A stretch of DNA of 64,000 nucleotides from Litoditis marina (Eukaryota; Nematoda; Chromadorea; Rhabditida; Rhabditidae). A program made the position numbers and the translations under genes. The notes beneath the pieces are model-generated. The model was not told the DNA's origin and searched no databases. It saw nothing but the letters and a program-made list of their open reading frames with translations. How positions within the stretch are numbered: the first letter of the stretch is position 1; each line of letters opens with the position of its first letter. Shown one piece after another: positions 9,278 to 21,466 of this stretch. The DNA lies in NCBI GenBank assembly GCA_964036275.1, contig OZ038438.1, positions 1 through 64,000 on the forward strand, written 5' to 3'.

Positions 9278-12010
9278 TCATGTAGACCGATGTGATGACG
9301 ACCAAAGACGAGAACCGGTGTTGTCTTGACGGAAACCAGGAGCTGTGTTCGTCGCTCGCAGGCTGTTGCTTCTGGTTGACGTTGGGACGACTCGGATGCC
9401 CATGGACTGTACGACTGTGGGGATTGTAGATGTGATGATTGAACTCTGACGTGGAGATGACGACCTGGACTGTTCTTCTGTGTCTGGGATGACACCCTTC
9501 TGATTCTTGGCGTACCATTGGAAAACGTCTCTATCCATACCGTTCCAAAACATCTTCTTTTTCAGAGTCTTCAAAACCTTCTTTGGACCAACGTGTCCTT
9601 GAGACTGTTCCGAACGAAGTGTTTCGTTGAAGATTTCTTGTCTCTTCTCCTTGGGTACAACTCTCCTAGCTTTGCCACCTTGCAGCATTACTTCTAGAGT
9701 GTCTTCAGTCAACTTGAAATCAGACATCCACAGTGTTCTTCTGCATCTTGGCAGAATCACTCTTTTCTCGACTCCTTTTTCGACATTCGTAACAACTTCT
9801 CCGTAGTCTTCATCCTTTTCCAGATATTCCAACCATGTTCTCTCGCGTTCTCTCGTTTCACCAGAGAAACTGAATTTGCGTCTTCCTCGTTGTTTTGAAG
9901 TACGTCGTTTCTGTTCAAATCTCATTTCTGAAATGCGCCGCTGTGAGGTATTCACTTCCGCAGCCTTTTTCCTTACGCTTGTAGCGTTGCAATGTTTTGC
10001 CTTTGGCGTGGTACTCATATGAATTTCCATGCCAGATTCCCTTTCCAAAACTATTTTCACACCGATACTCTGCAAAGCATTTGTACCAATGACTATAGTC
10101 CTCTCTCTACTACCGTTTATATGCCAGCAAACATCCATTGATTTACCAGTCAGCGGTACCGTCAACTCGATTTGGGTCGTAGCCAAAAACATCATCTCAT
10201 CTCCCGACGCGTTCAAAACTGTATGATTTCTGGTAGGTACTTCTATCAATGCAGACTCTAGATCAAACCCTCTAGCTTCTGCATCCCTCAATACTTGACC
10301 TGACAAGATGGATACCTGCGAACCTGTGTCTATTATAGCCTGATATCTCCCTCCCAGTATTTCAATCTCAATCTCCGGTCTTCCACCGATAACATCATTC
10401 TCGACACGGTGTGAATCATCCGTGATTGAGAGACAGCTACGGTAGTTTTCCACCACTCTCGTAGAATATGACCTTGGATGTTGATGTAAATTTGATGTTG
10501 ATTGACCTTGGTTCCTCCACTTACTATCGTTCTGAGACTCATATTGTGGAACCTGTTGCTCTGTAGATTCATTCCGCTCGTATCCTTCTGTACATCTTGA
10601 TTGTGACGTTGTCTCATCACTAGACTCATACAACGGTTCTCTGCATTCTTTCTTGATATGCCCGGGTTTTCCACAACGGTAGCACTTTATCCTTGTACCT
10701 TCCCCCTTGTTAACCCTTTGTCTGGAAATTGTGATAGACTGTCTCGTTCTTTCCAATGTCATCGCCGCAGATTTGATCTTTTCGTACACATACTCTGCTT
10801 TGGAGGTTTCCATGATTTGTGCTAGATGAAATGCACCCTCCCATTCACTCAGTTGATCATACAACAACTCAGCTCTCTTGAACGAAAGACTCTCTGGCGA
10901 TCTGTCTGGTTCCGCTCGTGATGTTAGCATCTCCAGTTCCAAGCAAAATTTTGCGACTGTCTGTTCATCCGACTTCATCAACGTTCTGAGTTTCTGACTC
11001 GACTTCAGACGCTCCACTGTTTCTGAGCTACGCATTCTCAATCGCATCACTTCTACTATCGTACTGAACGTGCCACACTTTTCACTCTCTGAAAGTGTCA
11101 TGTAGTGTGCTTCGGCTTCTCCCACCAACTGCTCCTTCAGTAATGATTTTAGATGGCTATCACTCCATGTTGTTCTTGGATAGCGCACCAGAAATGATTG
11201 TACAAAATCCATCCAAAGTCTTCCGTCTTCACCACTGTATGGTTCCAACTTTGGAGCCGCTTGTGATCGTAGTAGTTCCATCACTATATTGTGCAAAGAA
11301 CTCGAGTTGTCTGCCTGGGTCGTTGGCTGGTTATCCAGTTGAGCACTGGATTCACAGTCATTCACCCTGCTCTCGAAACTTGTTCCCTCCCTGAATCGAG
11401 TTTCCGCAAGCGAGTCTTCAGCGCGTGCAATATTGCCTCTTGCTACGTTGAGCTCTTGACACAAGTTGTTGCATTTTTCCAGTACATTGGTTTCACTGCA
11501 GTTCAAAGATCTAGCCACGTTTGCTAGCAGCTCATGCTTTCTCTGCACTGTTTCTACCATGTATTGTCTTGTGCAACCAACAATTTGTGTGATTTCCCTC
11601 GTTATGTCAAGATCCTTTCTGGACATTTCCACAAATTTCCGGAAATCTGCCAATGTTTGTATCTTCATTGCCTTGAGAGCCATTGCTATTCCATATTCTA
11701 CTGGAATTTTTCCTGCCTGTCTACTCCCAGCTAGTCGGATGAATTTCCGCAACATAAGTGCTTCAGCACGAATGGGTTTCATCAATAAATCCCTGTCCTC
11801 GTCTGAATACACATTCCTTACGACATTCTGCTCGACTTTTGTCAATAATCTTGTGATACTGTGTTCGATGTCGGTTATATCATCAATACCGAATCCTGTC
11901 CCCATGTTATTGTATTGTTTCCTTGTATTCCTGTCTCCCACCAACGAGTCATTCCGTTCAGAATACTCTATATCTCCTATGTTTTCAACTGCCAACAAGT
12001 TCCTATCCAT
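9278..12010 (-). CDS. Gag-protease polyprotein with integrase stub (910 codons)
   Basis: It starts at ATG 12010, about 400 bp inside the 5' LTR. In order: a helical Gag region, a retroviral-type zinc knuckle (CYRCGKPGHIKKEC, about residue 460), an aspartic protease active site (IIDTGSQVSIL, about residue 590) with the later hydrophobic-G flap partner (VIGTNALQSIG), then, without any RT, the N-terminal integrase motif (HVGPKKVLKTLKKKMFWNGM, about 815-835) whose Cys pair is lost. The last ~60 codons look like out-of-frame sequence. A single uninterrupted frame spans the deletion. It would make virus-like-particle proteins but cannot copy itself; mobilisation by a related complete element is inferred. 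Confidence 0.88.
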   Translation of the reverse strand: MDRNLLAVENIGDIEYSERNDSLVGDRNTRKQYNNMGTGFGIDDITDIEHSITRLLTKVEQNVVRNVYSDEDRDLLMKPIRAEALMLRKFIRLAGSRQAGKIPVEYGIAMALKAMKIQTLADFRKFVEMSRKDLDITREITQIVGCTRQYMVETVQRKHELLANVARSLNCSETNVLEKCNNLCQELNVARGNIARAEDSLAETRFREGTSFESRVNDCESSAQLDNQPTTQADNSSSLHNIVMELLRSQAAPKLEPYSGEDGRLWMDFVQSFLVRYPRTTWSDSHLKSLLKEQLVGEAEAHYMTLSESEKCGTFSTIVEVMRLRMRSSETVERLKSSQKLRTLMKSDEQTVAKFCLELEMLTSRAEPDRSPESLSFKRAELLYDQLSEWEGAFHLAQIMETSKAEYVYEKIKSAAMTLERTRQSITISRQRVNKGEGTRIKCYRCGKPGHIKKECREPLYESSDETTSQSRCTEGYERNESTEQQVPQYESQNDSKWRNQGQSTSNLHQHPRSYSTRVVENYRSCLSITDDSHRVENDVIGGRPEIEIEILGGRYQAIIDTGSQVSILSGQVLRDAEARGFDLESALIEVPTRNHTVLNASGDEMMFLATTQIELTVPLTGKSMDVCWHINGSRERTIVIGTNALQSIGVKIVLERESGMEIHMSTTPKAKHCNATSVRKKAAEVNTSQRRISEMRFEQKRRTSKQRGRRKFSFSGETRERERTWLEYLEKDEDYGEVVTNVEKGVEKRVILPRCRRTLWMSDFKLTEDTLEVMLQGGKARRVVPKEKRQEIFNETLRSEQSQGHVGPKKVLKTLKKKMFWNGMDRDVFQWYAKNQKGVIPDTEEQSRSSSPRQSSIITSTIPTVVQSMGIRVVPTSTRSNSLRATNTAPGFRQDNTGSRLWSSSHRST

Positions 12011-12149
12011 CTTGAGAATGTACTAGAACCAAATGAAAATTTGGGCAGCGATTCCCCTGTATCCTGACAAAATTTACTCCGAGAAATGAAAATTTGGGCA
12101 GCACTTCTCCTAGGAAAATTGCTATTTAAACCCAAGAATTCACTCGGAA

Positions 12150-12275
12150 TGCCCTTTGGCAGATCGGCGACAGTGTCCGTATGACGTCTCACGTCAGACA
12201 ACTTCGCAAAGGTAAATTGGTTGCCCTTTGGCAGATCGGCGACAGTGTCTATCAGACAACTTCGCAAAGGTAGTT
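12150..12275 (-). repeat. Direct repeats in the retrotransposon leader
   Basis: The segment TGCCCTTTGGCAGATCGGCGACAGTGTC...CAGACAACTTCGCAAAGGTA occurs twice (about 12151-12221 and 12222-12271), the second copy shorter. A further AAATGAAAATTTGGGCAGC pair is at about 12032 and 12085. These leader repeats lie between the 5' LTR and the Gag start; their role is unknown. Confidence 0.7.
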
Positions 12276-12403
12276 GATATCGAGAATGTGCAATGAAGAT
12301 TCAATGCAATCAAACAAGGAATATATACTAATTTTGTAAGTTAATTACAAAACCCAGGCCTCTACTAAAATACTTTGATTTTCGCGCTTCTATAATTAAC
12401 AAA

Positions 12404-12421
12404 TGAGCGGTTCGGCCCCCA
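12404..12421 (-). promoter_or_regulatory. Putative tRNA primer-binding site
   Basis: Read on the coding strand, the bases directly after the 5' LTR are TGGGGGCCGAACCGCTC. TGG at this position is the complement of a tRNA CCA end, and the complementary strand carries a T-arm-like GGTTCG. The tRNA species is not identified. Confidence 0.5.
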
Positions 12422-12781
12422 TGTAAAGGATAGAAATCCTAAGAATTAAGAATCAAATGTGAAATATAGAAATAATTGAGTGGCAAGAGGACCACGATGC
12501 AACTATACGCGAACAAAAGATAGTTATGGCTGATTTATAGTAATTAAAATAACAAAATTAAATAACAGACAGAAAAATACCGAACACTTTACAAGGATTA
12601 GGACAAGCAACTGCGCTATTGAATCGATGCAATTGTCATCATCGAATAGAATACAACGAATACTATTGACAGTCTAAACGGCATGCTCAATAATCGTCAA
12701 CACCGAGTGTGTTGGATAGAAACAATTACCAGCTTATAAAGAAACCATGTCGCTAGCTAAGCGTATACTATATTATTAACA
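12422..12781 (-). repeat. 5' LTR
   Basis: 360-bp terminal repeat, read as identical to 8815-9174. It would carry the element promoter; I see no confident TATA assignment. Confidence 0.9.
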
Positions 12782-13683
12782 GGCCCCGTGCTCGAACTTA
12801 TCACCACTATATCGTCCCCTTTAGATCTTTCGCATTCATCTTTTACGATTTCAATATACTTTTGCGTTACCCATTCTTTTGAATTCAATTATTCAATAAA
12901 GATTCTATATATAGTCTAGGAGGTGAAGGGAGTATAATAATATTCAAAATATAGAAGAAGTACTATTCTACAAGCGCGTGAAGAACACATCTTGTTGTTA
13001 TAAAAGAAACAGGAGAAAATTGTAATAAAAAACAACGCCAACCAACAATTTACGATGCGTACTCTTGCTGTAGTTTGGTGACAGAGCAGAGAACTAGAGT
13101 GTTTGATCTACACACGCTGCTACCCCTGAATCTGACATGGTTTGCAGTCATTCTTCATTACGAAGCACCTATCTATTTCTTGCTAGAGAGACGTTGTTGT
13201 TTACAACTTCTTCATTCCTTCTTCTGTCTACGTTATCGTCGAACTTTCCTACTGAAAAACGGACTACTCCGTATGAAACTAGGTTATTAGTGGAACCGCG
13301 CAAATTCGAATCAGATATATCCTTAGATATGCACTATATCATAGAAAACAAAGAAGTCTAATTAGTTTTAAATTTAAATAAAATGAAACTTGAAAAAAAT
13401 TTAAAAACTGATTTTTCGACGAAAAGTACGGATAGTTTCGCCAACTTTGACTGCGTATTGGTGTACTTTACAAAACGTCGAGCTGAATTTAAATGGCGCG
13501 TTTGGACAATTTTTGAAACGTAACGACCGCCTGAAAGTTTTTTTACTACATTGTTACACTGGTAAACTTGAAACATGTCATTCTTTATCAAATATATCGC
13601 ATTCTTTCTCAATCCTCCCTTTTCGCTCTCTTTGTTTATTTCTGTCTGTCTCTCTCTCTCTCTGCCTCTCTTTCTCTTTCTGC

Positions 13684-13720
<37 letters not shown>

Positions 13721-13910
13721 GCTACCTTTCTCTCTCTCCCTCTCTCTCTCTCTTTCTGACTCACCACTCTCCTCTCTTCATATTCATCTCTGTTTCTCCA
13801 TCACCTATCTAGATCTACATATCTCAGCAATATCATCAGTTGTCTCTATAATGTTTACTCTAAATGAAAAATGTATAATACCTTCATTTTTTTAACGTTT
13901 GAATCTTCAG
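12782..13910. other. Intergenic region upstream of the LRR gene
   Basis: No convincing exon. It starts with a 17-bp copy of a TAK1-like exon sequence (see findings) and contains a CT-rich tract (about 13620-13757). The LRR gene starts after a TCTTCAG acceptor-like site at 13910, so an untranslated leader exon or a trans-splice site may lie here (inference). Confidence 0.5.
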
Positions 13911-15537
13911 ATGACCTCCGAAGAAGAGGGATTCGTTTCTAGAAACTTACGATCGACGGCAAGACGATGTGCATCGAGGGAGAAGCTCGCGGAGGCGGAG
14001 GTATTGATTTTTCAGAGTTTTGATCTATTGGAGTTGTCATTATCTGATCTGGAACACTTAGCAGATAGTACTCTGAAAATGAGAACATTTGCAACGTTTT
14101 AATCAAAAATTGTAATCCTTTTCAATTGAAGTGAGAGTGAGCTTCGATATTGGACAGTAGTCATAGTCAATTAAGATTTGATTCGTAATTAACGCAAAAT
14201 AGGAATAGTTTTCCCACTTTGACTAGAAAACAAAAGATAAAATGGCATAGTTGAGAGACAGGGAGAAACTTTAACTTTAAATGAATAGTAGTACCTCGGT
14301 ACTGTGGCCAATTCTACAACTAACCGGGTTTTTAGGTAACCTAACCCTTTTTTGGTAACCTATTTTTGAGGTACCTTGGTAGGTAACCTGAAAGTAACCT
14401 GAAACTAAAATCCTGTTACCGTTCAAACTAGCGGTAAAAACCAAGTTTTGTGTTAGAAAAAACAGGTAACCGGTTTTTCATTTTAGGTTGCCAACCGGTT
14501 TTTCATTTTAGGTTGCCAACCGGTTACTTACCAAGGTAACCTGAAAAATAGGTTACCAGAAAAGGGTTAGGTTACCTGAAAACCCGGTTAGATATAGAAT
14601 TTACCGTGGGTTGGTGGCAATATCAGAATGCGCGCCGTAGGATTGCTAGAGTTGTTTTTGTTTGCTCTTTGTATCATGCCGCACTGCCCACTGATAACGC
14701 ATCCAGTTTCAATGTTTCAAATCGTAAATTTACTGCTCACGGCAAACACTAACTACTTCGGTCGAAGATTAATCCATAAACCCATAAGTTCGTTCCTAAC
14801 ATGTTCATGTAAAAAAACGTGATAGATCTCCTCGGAATTCTACTCTTTTGGAGAATCTGGTCATTTCCGATGCAGAATCGTTGGTTTTCCATGGTTTTCC
14901 GATGTTTTCGTAGAAATACAGTTTTATAAACCTTTCTTATATCGTAAATTTCAGATTTCCCGAAGACCCTTATCTAGCCGCTCTATCGAACCACCATCTC
15001 TGATCAAGCGCACAGTGAAGACGCCAAGTGGAGGTGAGCAGAATTCTATAGTTTCAAGAATGAATGAGACATTTGAGTAAAACAGGCCTTTTCTGGCGAT
15101 TTCTTAGTTTATAGATGATATTCCACCTAATCATGTCAGCGCGGAGGGAAACTCACATCTTTATGCGAGTGGGAACCGGTACTAACATGTCGGTACCACG
15201 TTACTACTCGCCGAGTTACTATGTCACTGGACCAAGTCGCCCTCCGTACCTCCGTTTGATGTTTCTCATGAAACAAGAACCTTTTTTCGATTCAAATACG
15301 TCACATTTCATGAATTCGCATCAAAAACAGTTAATTTCTGGGCACAATACGAGCCAATATCTCGATATATTTGACTATTTTAACAATTTTCACTTTTCAG
15401 GCGCAACTCCTTCATCTACTCCCCGCTCTGGGCGGACTGCCTCCACCACATTCAACTCGTCAAGGATGGATGACTCGTCCATGTTCTCTAGTGGTAGAGA
15501 TAGGTTAGTTAATATCTCGCTCTCTCTCTCCCCCCCC

Positions 15538-15610
<73 letters not shown>

Positions 15611-17926
15611 CTTTCTCTCTGAAAAGCGACAAGTAGAAACGATACACCAGTCAATTCGTCCGAATAGTCCGAAACAAAACGGGCTACTTTTTCACCAATT
15701 TCGGGAATATTTGCTGTTTTTCATTGATGCGCAATCATGCATTTGCATGTATTCCAATGGCAAAACGGAGTACCTCTCGAAGAACAGTCACACCTTACTG
15801 GTGTATGGTTGAAACTTAGCAAATGTTGGGCGACATGTTGGATCATTCATTGTAGCACCCGATTTCTATTAAATCAAGCTTTCGACCTACCTTAGTTTCA
15901 GCAATAGCCGCCTCACTAGTGAAAAGTCACCTATCACCCAGTTTTGTAGTTTGGTCACCCAGATGAAACAGCCGATTCCCAATAAATTTTTGTTAGACAA
16001 CAAAGTCGTCTCACGTATGAAACTTAGCGGCGTGAATCAACATTTACTGGACATGATTTGGGAATGGCGTACATTATACCCGTTTCAGCGGTGTCAGCAA
16101 CACCTCGGCGCATCTGGATGCGGAAGGACGTCTCGTGCTTCGTCAGCAGGGACTAACACGACTCTCCACCAAGTTCAACCCAGAATACTCCAAGGTGTGT
16201 TACATTTTTTTTTCGTGGTGACACTATTGTTTGAATTAAAGAAGGACGATTATGTGGACCAATCCTGTGTGAACGGTCCTTTGAACTGCAATTGAAAAAT
16301 GTATTGCAGTTTAAAGGACTGAAGCGTTGCGATTGGACCACATAATCGTCCTTCTTTAAATACGCCAAACTTTTGCATAGCAAAAACCCTATACCAATTG
16401 TGGAATGTGAAAAATGCTTCTGTCTATTCTCTATTCGAAGAACTTTACTGTATGATCGTGTGGTTTTTTCAGGCTCGCGAGGTGGATATATCGAAAAACG
16501 ACTGACTTCTCTACCTGAAAAGTTCTGGAAATGCCAAAAGGTATTCATATTTTCCACTATATCTCTGAGTCTCCTATATGAGTCATAGTTTTCGAATTTA
16601 AGAGCATTTACCAGGTTTCTCACCTTTTTGAACTATTACCTCATGAATGGAAACATTCACATACGTCAAGTTTAGATATAAAAACGTCAAATTTGCTCAT
16701 GAGCTCAGGTCATGTCGAATGTAGCTAGTTTTTTGGAATTTTCTCGAATTTTCGGCCTGTTTTGCTCAATTTGCACCAAGTCTCTGAAAAAAGGTATAAT
16801 ACGGTTCGAAAAGTTATAAACTCATTACTTTTTGCTTTCAGCTGATGGCGGCTGGCAATAGTCTGGGTCGCGAGAGATTTGCCTCCATGGCCGGCTGTCT
16901 CCAGTATCTAGATCTCAGCGACAACAGGCTGGAGTCAATGGAAAATCTCGTTTCTCTGAAGGTGCTAGAGACTCTAAAGCTAGCTAGGAACTTCATTTCG
17001 GTACGTTTCGTTGTGTTTTTAGTTCGATTTAGTGCCATATCAGGCGTAAGTGTTCAAAAAGCGGGTGGGACATAGTTGGGAGATTTGACGTATCCAAACC
17101 GGAAAAAGTGGTTGATTTTGTGTAGAAAAGTTTCATCTTAGTGGTATCTGCCTACAGACCTACAATAAATAACGTGACTTTTGGGCAATTATCGATTTTG
17201 TGAGACTATCATACATAAAATAGTTTTCGACTGTGACAGCCTAGTTCTACCCGATTCCGAAGCGCATGGGAACTTTTCGGAGAAACGTCGAAGATTTGAG
17301 ACAGAAATTAAATTTATCACGGTTTTTGGTCACACATGAACGCTTTTCGTCGCAGTTCGTGTTCACTTGTTCCGTCTCCCAATCTGAATTAATTTTACGT
17401 ATGTGAAACATAGACCGCCAAGGCCTCTCATTGGATAGAGTGTCATGAACAGATTAATGTGAAAAGTAGGGGTCGCGCGTTAAAAACTGAAGAATTTCAT
17501 ACAAAATTAACGGTGAATGAGCAAAATACGCAGTTTTGGATGGGTGACGGCTGGAAAAGAGAGATTTCAATACCAGTATGAGACCCTCGCCGGTGTATGA
17601 TGTGAAATCTCTCATATTTGCAGATGGTACCAGCCTCGTCGTTCGCTCATCTGAAGCACCTGGATCTGTCGGGCAACAGTCTCCAGACCATGCCGAATCT
17701 CAGCCATCTGGTTGCATTGGAGGAGCTGATACTAGCCGACAACATGTTGACGTCGTTTGAGGTGAGATTCAGATGGTTCACCAGGTATTAACGGTATTGC
17801 ATTGTAGTTTGAACTCTAACGACAACATGATGTTGTTTTTTGAGGTGAGATTACATCCTAAGGGGATTGTAGTTTGAACCATGAATCGGAAATGAGATGG
17901 GACTCATAGTTGTAGTTTGATCTCGA

Positions 17927-17958
<32 letters not shown>

Positions 17959-19935
17959 TAACTCGGCCTAGTTTTGGGTGAGCTGGTACTAGCTGACAAC
18001 ATCGTCTCCTGACGTGAGATTCGGACAATTGTCGTTTGAACTATGCCACAGTTTCATCTCGAGTATAGCGATGAGAGGTAATTTGAGGTCAGCGTCAGGT
18101 GAAATTTAGACCTATGGGGGATTACTTGTAGTTTGATGTTTGGACTATGAATCGGAAACAATGAGAAAATGAATCGAAGTAGGGGAGGGGGAGCTAACTA
18201 TTTTTTGTAGTTTAAACTCTTTACACACTAATTCCTAGCTATGAGATAGCTAGGAATTTCAATCATTTTTTGTGCAAATTTTTTTCAGGGAGTCATCGAT
18301 TTTTTTTTTTGTTTGCCGGGCCTCAAAGAACTGGACATCTCTGGTAAGTGCCAGTTTTATGAACTTTGCAGCCAAATTTGGGACATCCAGATATGTTTTG
18401 ATGAAAGTGGTGATATTCACGTATTTTAAGCTAAATACAGCCTGCTGTGAGATTTGAGAGTGGGCGACGATTCAGCTAAAACCGATTCAGCTTGCAAGGT
18501 AAATAGGGGACTTTTCAGCTAACACGTTTTAAGCTCGGATTTTTCAGCTAGTACCGTTTTAAGCTTGGACTTTTCAGCTAAAACGGATTCAGCTTGGACC
18601 ATTGCGCTAGTACCGTTTTAAGCTCGGACTTTTCAGCTAAAACTTATTCAGCTTGGACTTTTCAGCTAAAACTTATTCAACTTGGACTTTTCAGCTAAAA
18701 CTTATTCAGCTTGGACTTTTCAGCTGAAATCTATTCAGCTAAAACAAAATTTTAAGAAAAAAAAGTTTCATGCACGCGACGCGACAAGAATGTCAACACA
18801 GGAACTTGGGAATGAAACTTCGGGAACAGGGGTAGTTGATGACGCTGATTTCGAACATGGACATAATGTTAAAGGTGGTGGAGGGCTAAAGTATCATGGT
18901 GGCCAAAACTAGTATTTTCAAACCAAACTTTCGGAAATGGGGTAATAGATCATGGGGATTACGAATATCGATACGGGGTTAAAGGTGGTGTGAAGCTAAA
19001 ATAATAATCTTCCAAATTCGTTTATATTGAGTCAAAATTCCAGAGAAGGGGAAGTTAACGATAGGGAACTCGAATATCCACATGACGTTAAAGGTGACCG
19101 GCTCCAAAAAATATTTTTTTCAAATTCATTTTTCTGGTAAGCTGGTACTAGCGCAATGGTCCAAGCTGAATCAGTTTTAGCTGAAAAGTCCGAGCTTAAA
19201 ACGTGTTAGCTGAAAAGTCCCCTATTTACCTCGCAAGCTGAATAATTTTTAGCTGAATCGTCGCCCACTCGATTTGACCCGATTATACCCACCCCTGAAG
19301 TTGTAACGTTTATAACGTGAGACTATTATAACTTCAAATATGTACAATTTTACAGGTAATCAGGTGCTCGACTTCTCGGAACTGCTACACTTCTATGGTT
19401 CGAACGCACTGCCTGGTTTGCGTAACATTCTGCTAGGTACATTTTGTTTTTAAAGAAGGACGATTATGTGGACCAATCTCAACGCTTCAGTCCTTTAAAC
19501 TGCAATACATTTTTCAATTGCAGTTTAAAGGACCGTTGACACGGGATTGGTCCACATAATCGGGCTATTATTTCGAAGGTTTTTCAGAAACAAGTTTAAA
19601 AAAGAGTTTTGTGTTTAATTTAGTTGTTTGGTAATCCGCACCTTCTCGCTGTAAGCAAAAGGCAAAACATTGGAGAGTTTAATTTACAAATTTCGACCAC
19701 AGCTTAGGTATGAGTATAGTGACTTGGCAAAATTCAAGCTGATCACTCTATATTCTTTGTAGTTTGATCTCTTTCAATGGCAGACTTCGAATTTTCAGCG
19801 GGATCAAACTACAACCAACACCATATAGGGATATGGTTGCTTTGAAAAAAGTGAATCCTATATAAGTATATATCAGTATGTAATGAGTATACATATAGTG
19901 ATTCATAGTGTATATAATTATTCAGTATATAATGA

Positions 19936-19970
<35 letters not shown>

Positions 19971-20539
19971 ACGCTCCAATCTAAATGGTTTCCATTTTAG
20001 ATAATTTCTTGGAAAACCTCAAAATATTGTGCATCAACAGACTTGTCCGATATTTTTTCTAAAATGTCCAATTCTTCCAATTCTTGTGTCGCTCTCATTC
20101 GGAGCGCAGAAAAAACTACCGAATACCCCTCGAAAAAACTACCTGTTTCGAAATCCTCTACCACAATTATTTTCCTTTCAGAACATTATAACACACGTTT
20201 TCGCAGTTGAAAACAGTGTGAAAAATGTGCCCAAAAAATTGTAGTGTGAAAAATTGGGCCCAAAAAATTGAAGTGTGAGAAATTGTGATACAATTTTTTG
20301 AGAGATCTGTGAAAACTGCAATTTTTTGTGACACACTTTTTTTCAATTTCCTGAATCGGGACACAGCGATTCGATCGTTTGATTTTCAGTTAAAACTTCA
20401 AATAAATGGGGACTACCCGATGTTCACACAGAAATAATTTTATAAAGTGATAATTCTTCGATGGTTGAAAGTTTCATCCTAAAAATTTCATGAAATCACT
20501 AGGATTTCCTGATTTCCGAAACCATTTAGATTGGAGCGT

Positions 20540-20599
<60 letters not shown>

Positions 20600-21375
20600 A
20601 TGATAAATGATTCATAGTATTGAATTATTCAGGTGGACTACCTGCTCTAAAAGAGGTGCCAGTGTTCTACGTGCGCAGCCTCATGATCTGTATCTTGCCT
20701 GAGATCAAGTTTTTGAATGGTTACAAGATTTCCGAGCTGGAAGCGTTTAGTGGTAAGTAATCGTCCAATTATACTTCAGTCTAGAGTTGTAGGCGGGAAA
20801 ATCCACTCAAAACTTGTACTTTGGCTGAAAATTGAGTCATTAACGGAGAAAGTACGTAGTTTGGAGCGGAAAACTTTTAGTTCTCTGTTCTGAGTGAAAA
20901 ATACCTGATTATTCACGTTAACTTATTAGTTGCGATACCCCGATTAGCTATTTCTTTATTGACTAGGCTGGCATAAGAATTGCTGCAGTTTCTGGAAAGT
21001 TACCTAGAGGGGACATATACCTATAAGCTTGCACTTCTGTGGGGAATACTCAACTCATTCGACTCTGGAACCAACAACTATGATCTATCCCACATTTGGT
21101 TTACCTTTTCATATTGTTTGTTGTTTGTTTGTTCACTTCGCTGTTTACAGGCGAACAGCTGATGATGGCGGGCAAGTTGACCGGAAGTCGCCGCGCGATG
21201 TTCGCCGGCTGCGGCGGCGAAACGCTGATCGATTATCTGAAGACAGCGGTGGTTGCACTAGATGAGACCGGAACACGACCGCTCGACGGCAAGATACAGA
21301 AGGTGTCGCTCTCTCTCTTTCTTTCTCACCCTCTTTCTTTCTGTCTGTCATCTTTACAGACGGCTTGATTTGAAA

Positions 21376-21466
<91 letters not shown>

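Larger units (their letters stand above)
8815..12781 (-). mobile_element. LTR retrotransposon, internally deleted, recent insertion
   Basis: Two 360-bp direct repeats (8815-9174 and 12422-12781), TG...CA bounded, that I read as identical, are flanked by a 4-bp duplication GGCC. The coding strand is minus, so the 5' LTR is on the right. The interior (3.25 kb) encodes Gag, protease and a stub of integrase but no reverse transcriptase or RNase H. Motif style (Gag CCHC, DTGSQ protease, GHxG...FWNGM integrase zinc-finger remnant) is Ty3/Gypsy-like rather than Bel/Pao, by inference. It lies about 120 bp upstream of the TAK1-like N-terminal exon. Confidence 0.92.

Noticed and set aside
11466..12026. 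186-codon plus-strand frame opposite Gag
   Set aside because: It is antisense to the Gag frame, which has clear domain motifs; no independent support.
13447..13895. Ser/Leu-rich plus-strand frames near 13.6-13.9 kb
   Set aside because: They are the (CT)n tract translated in three frames.
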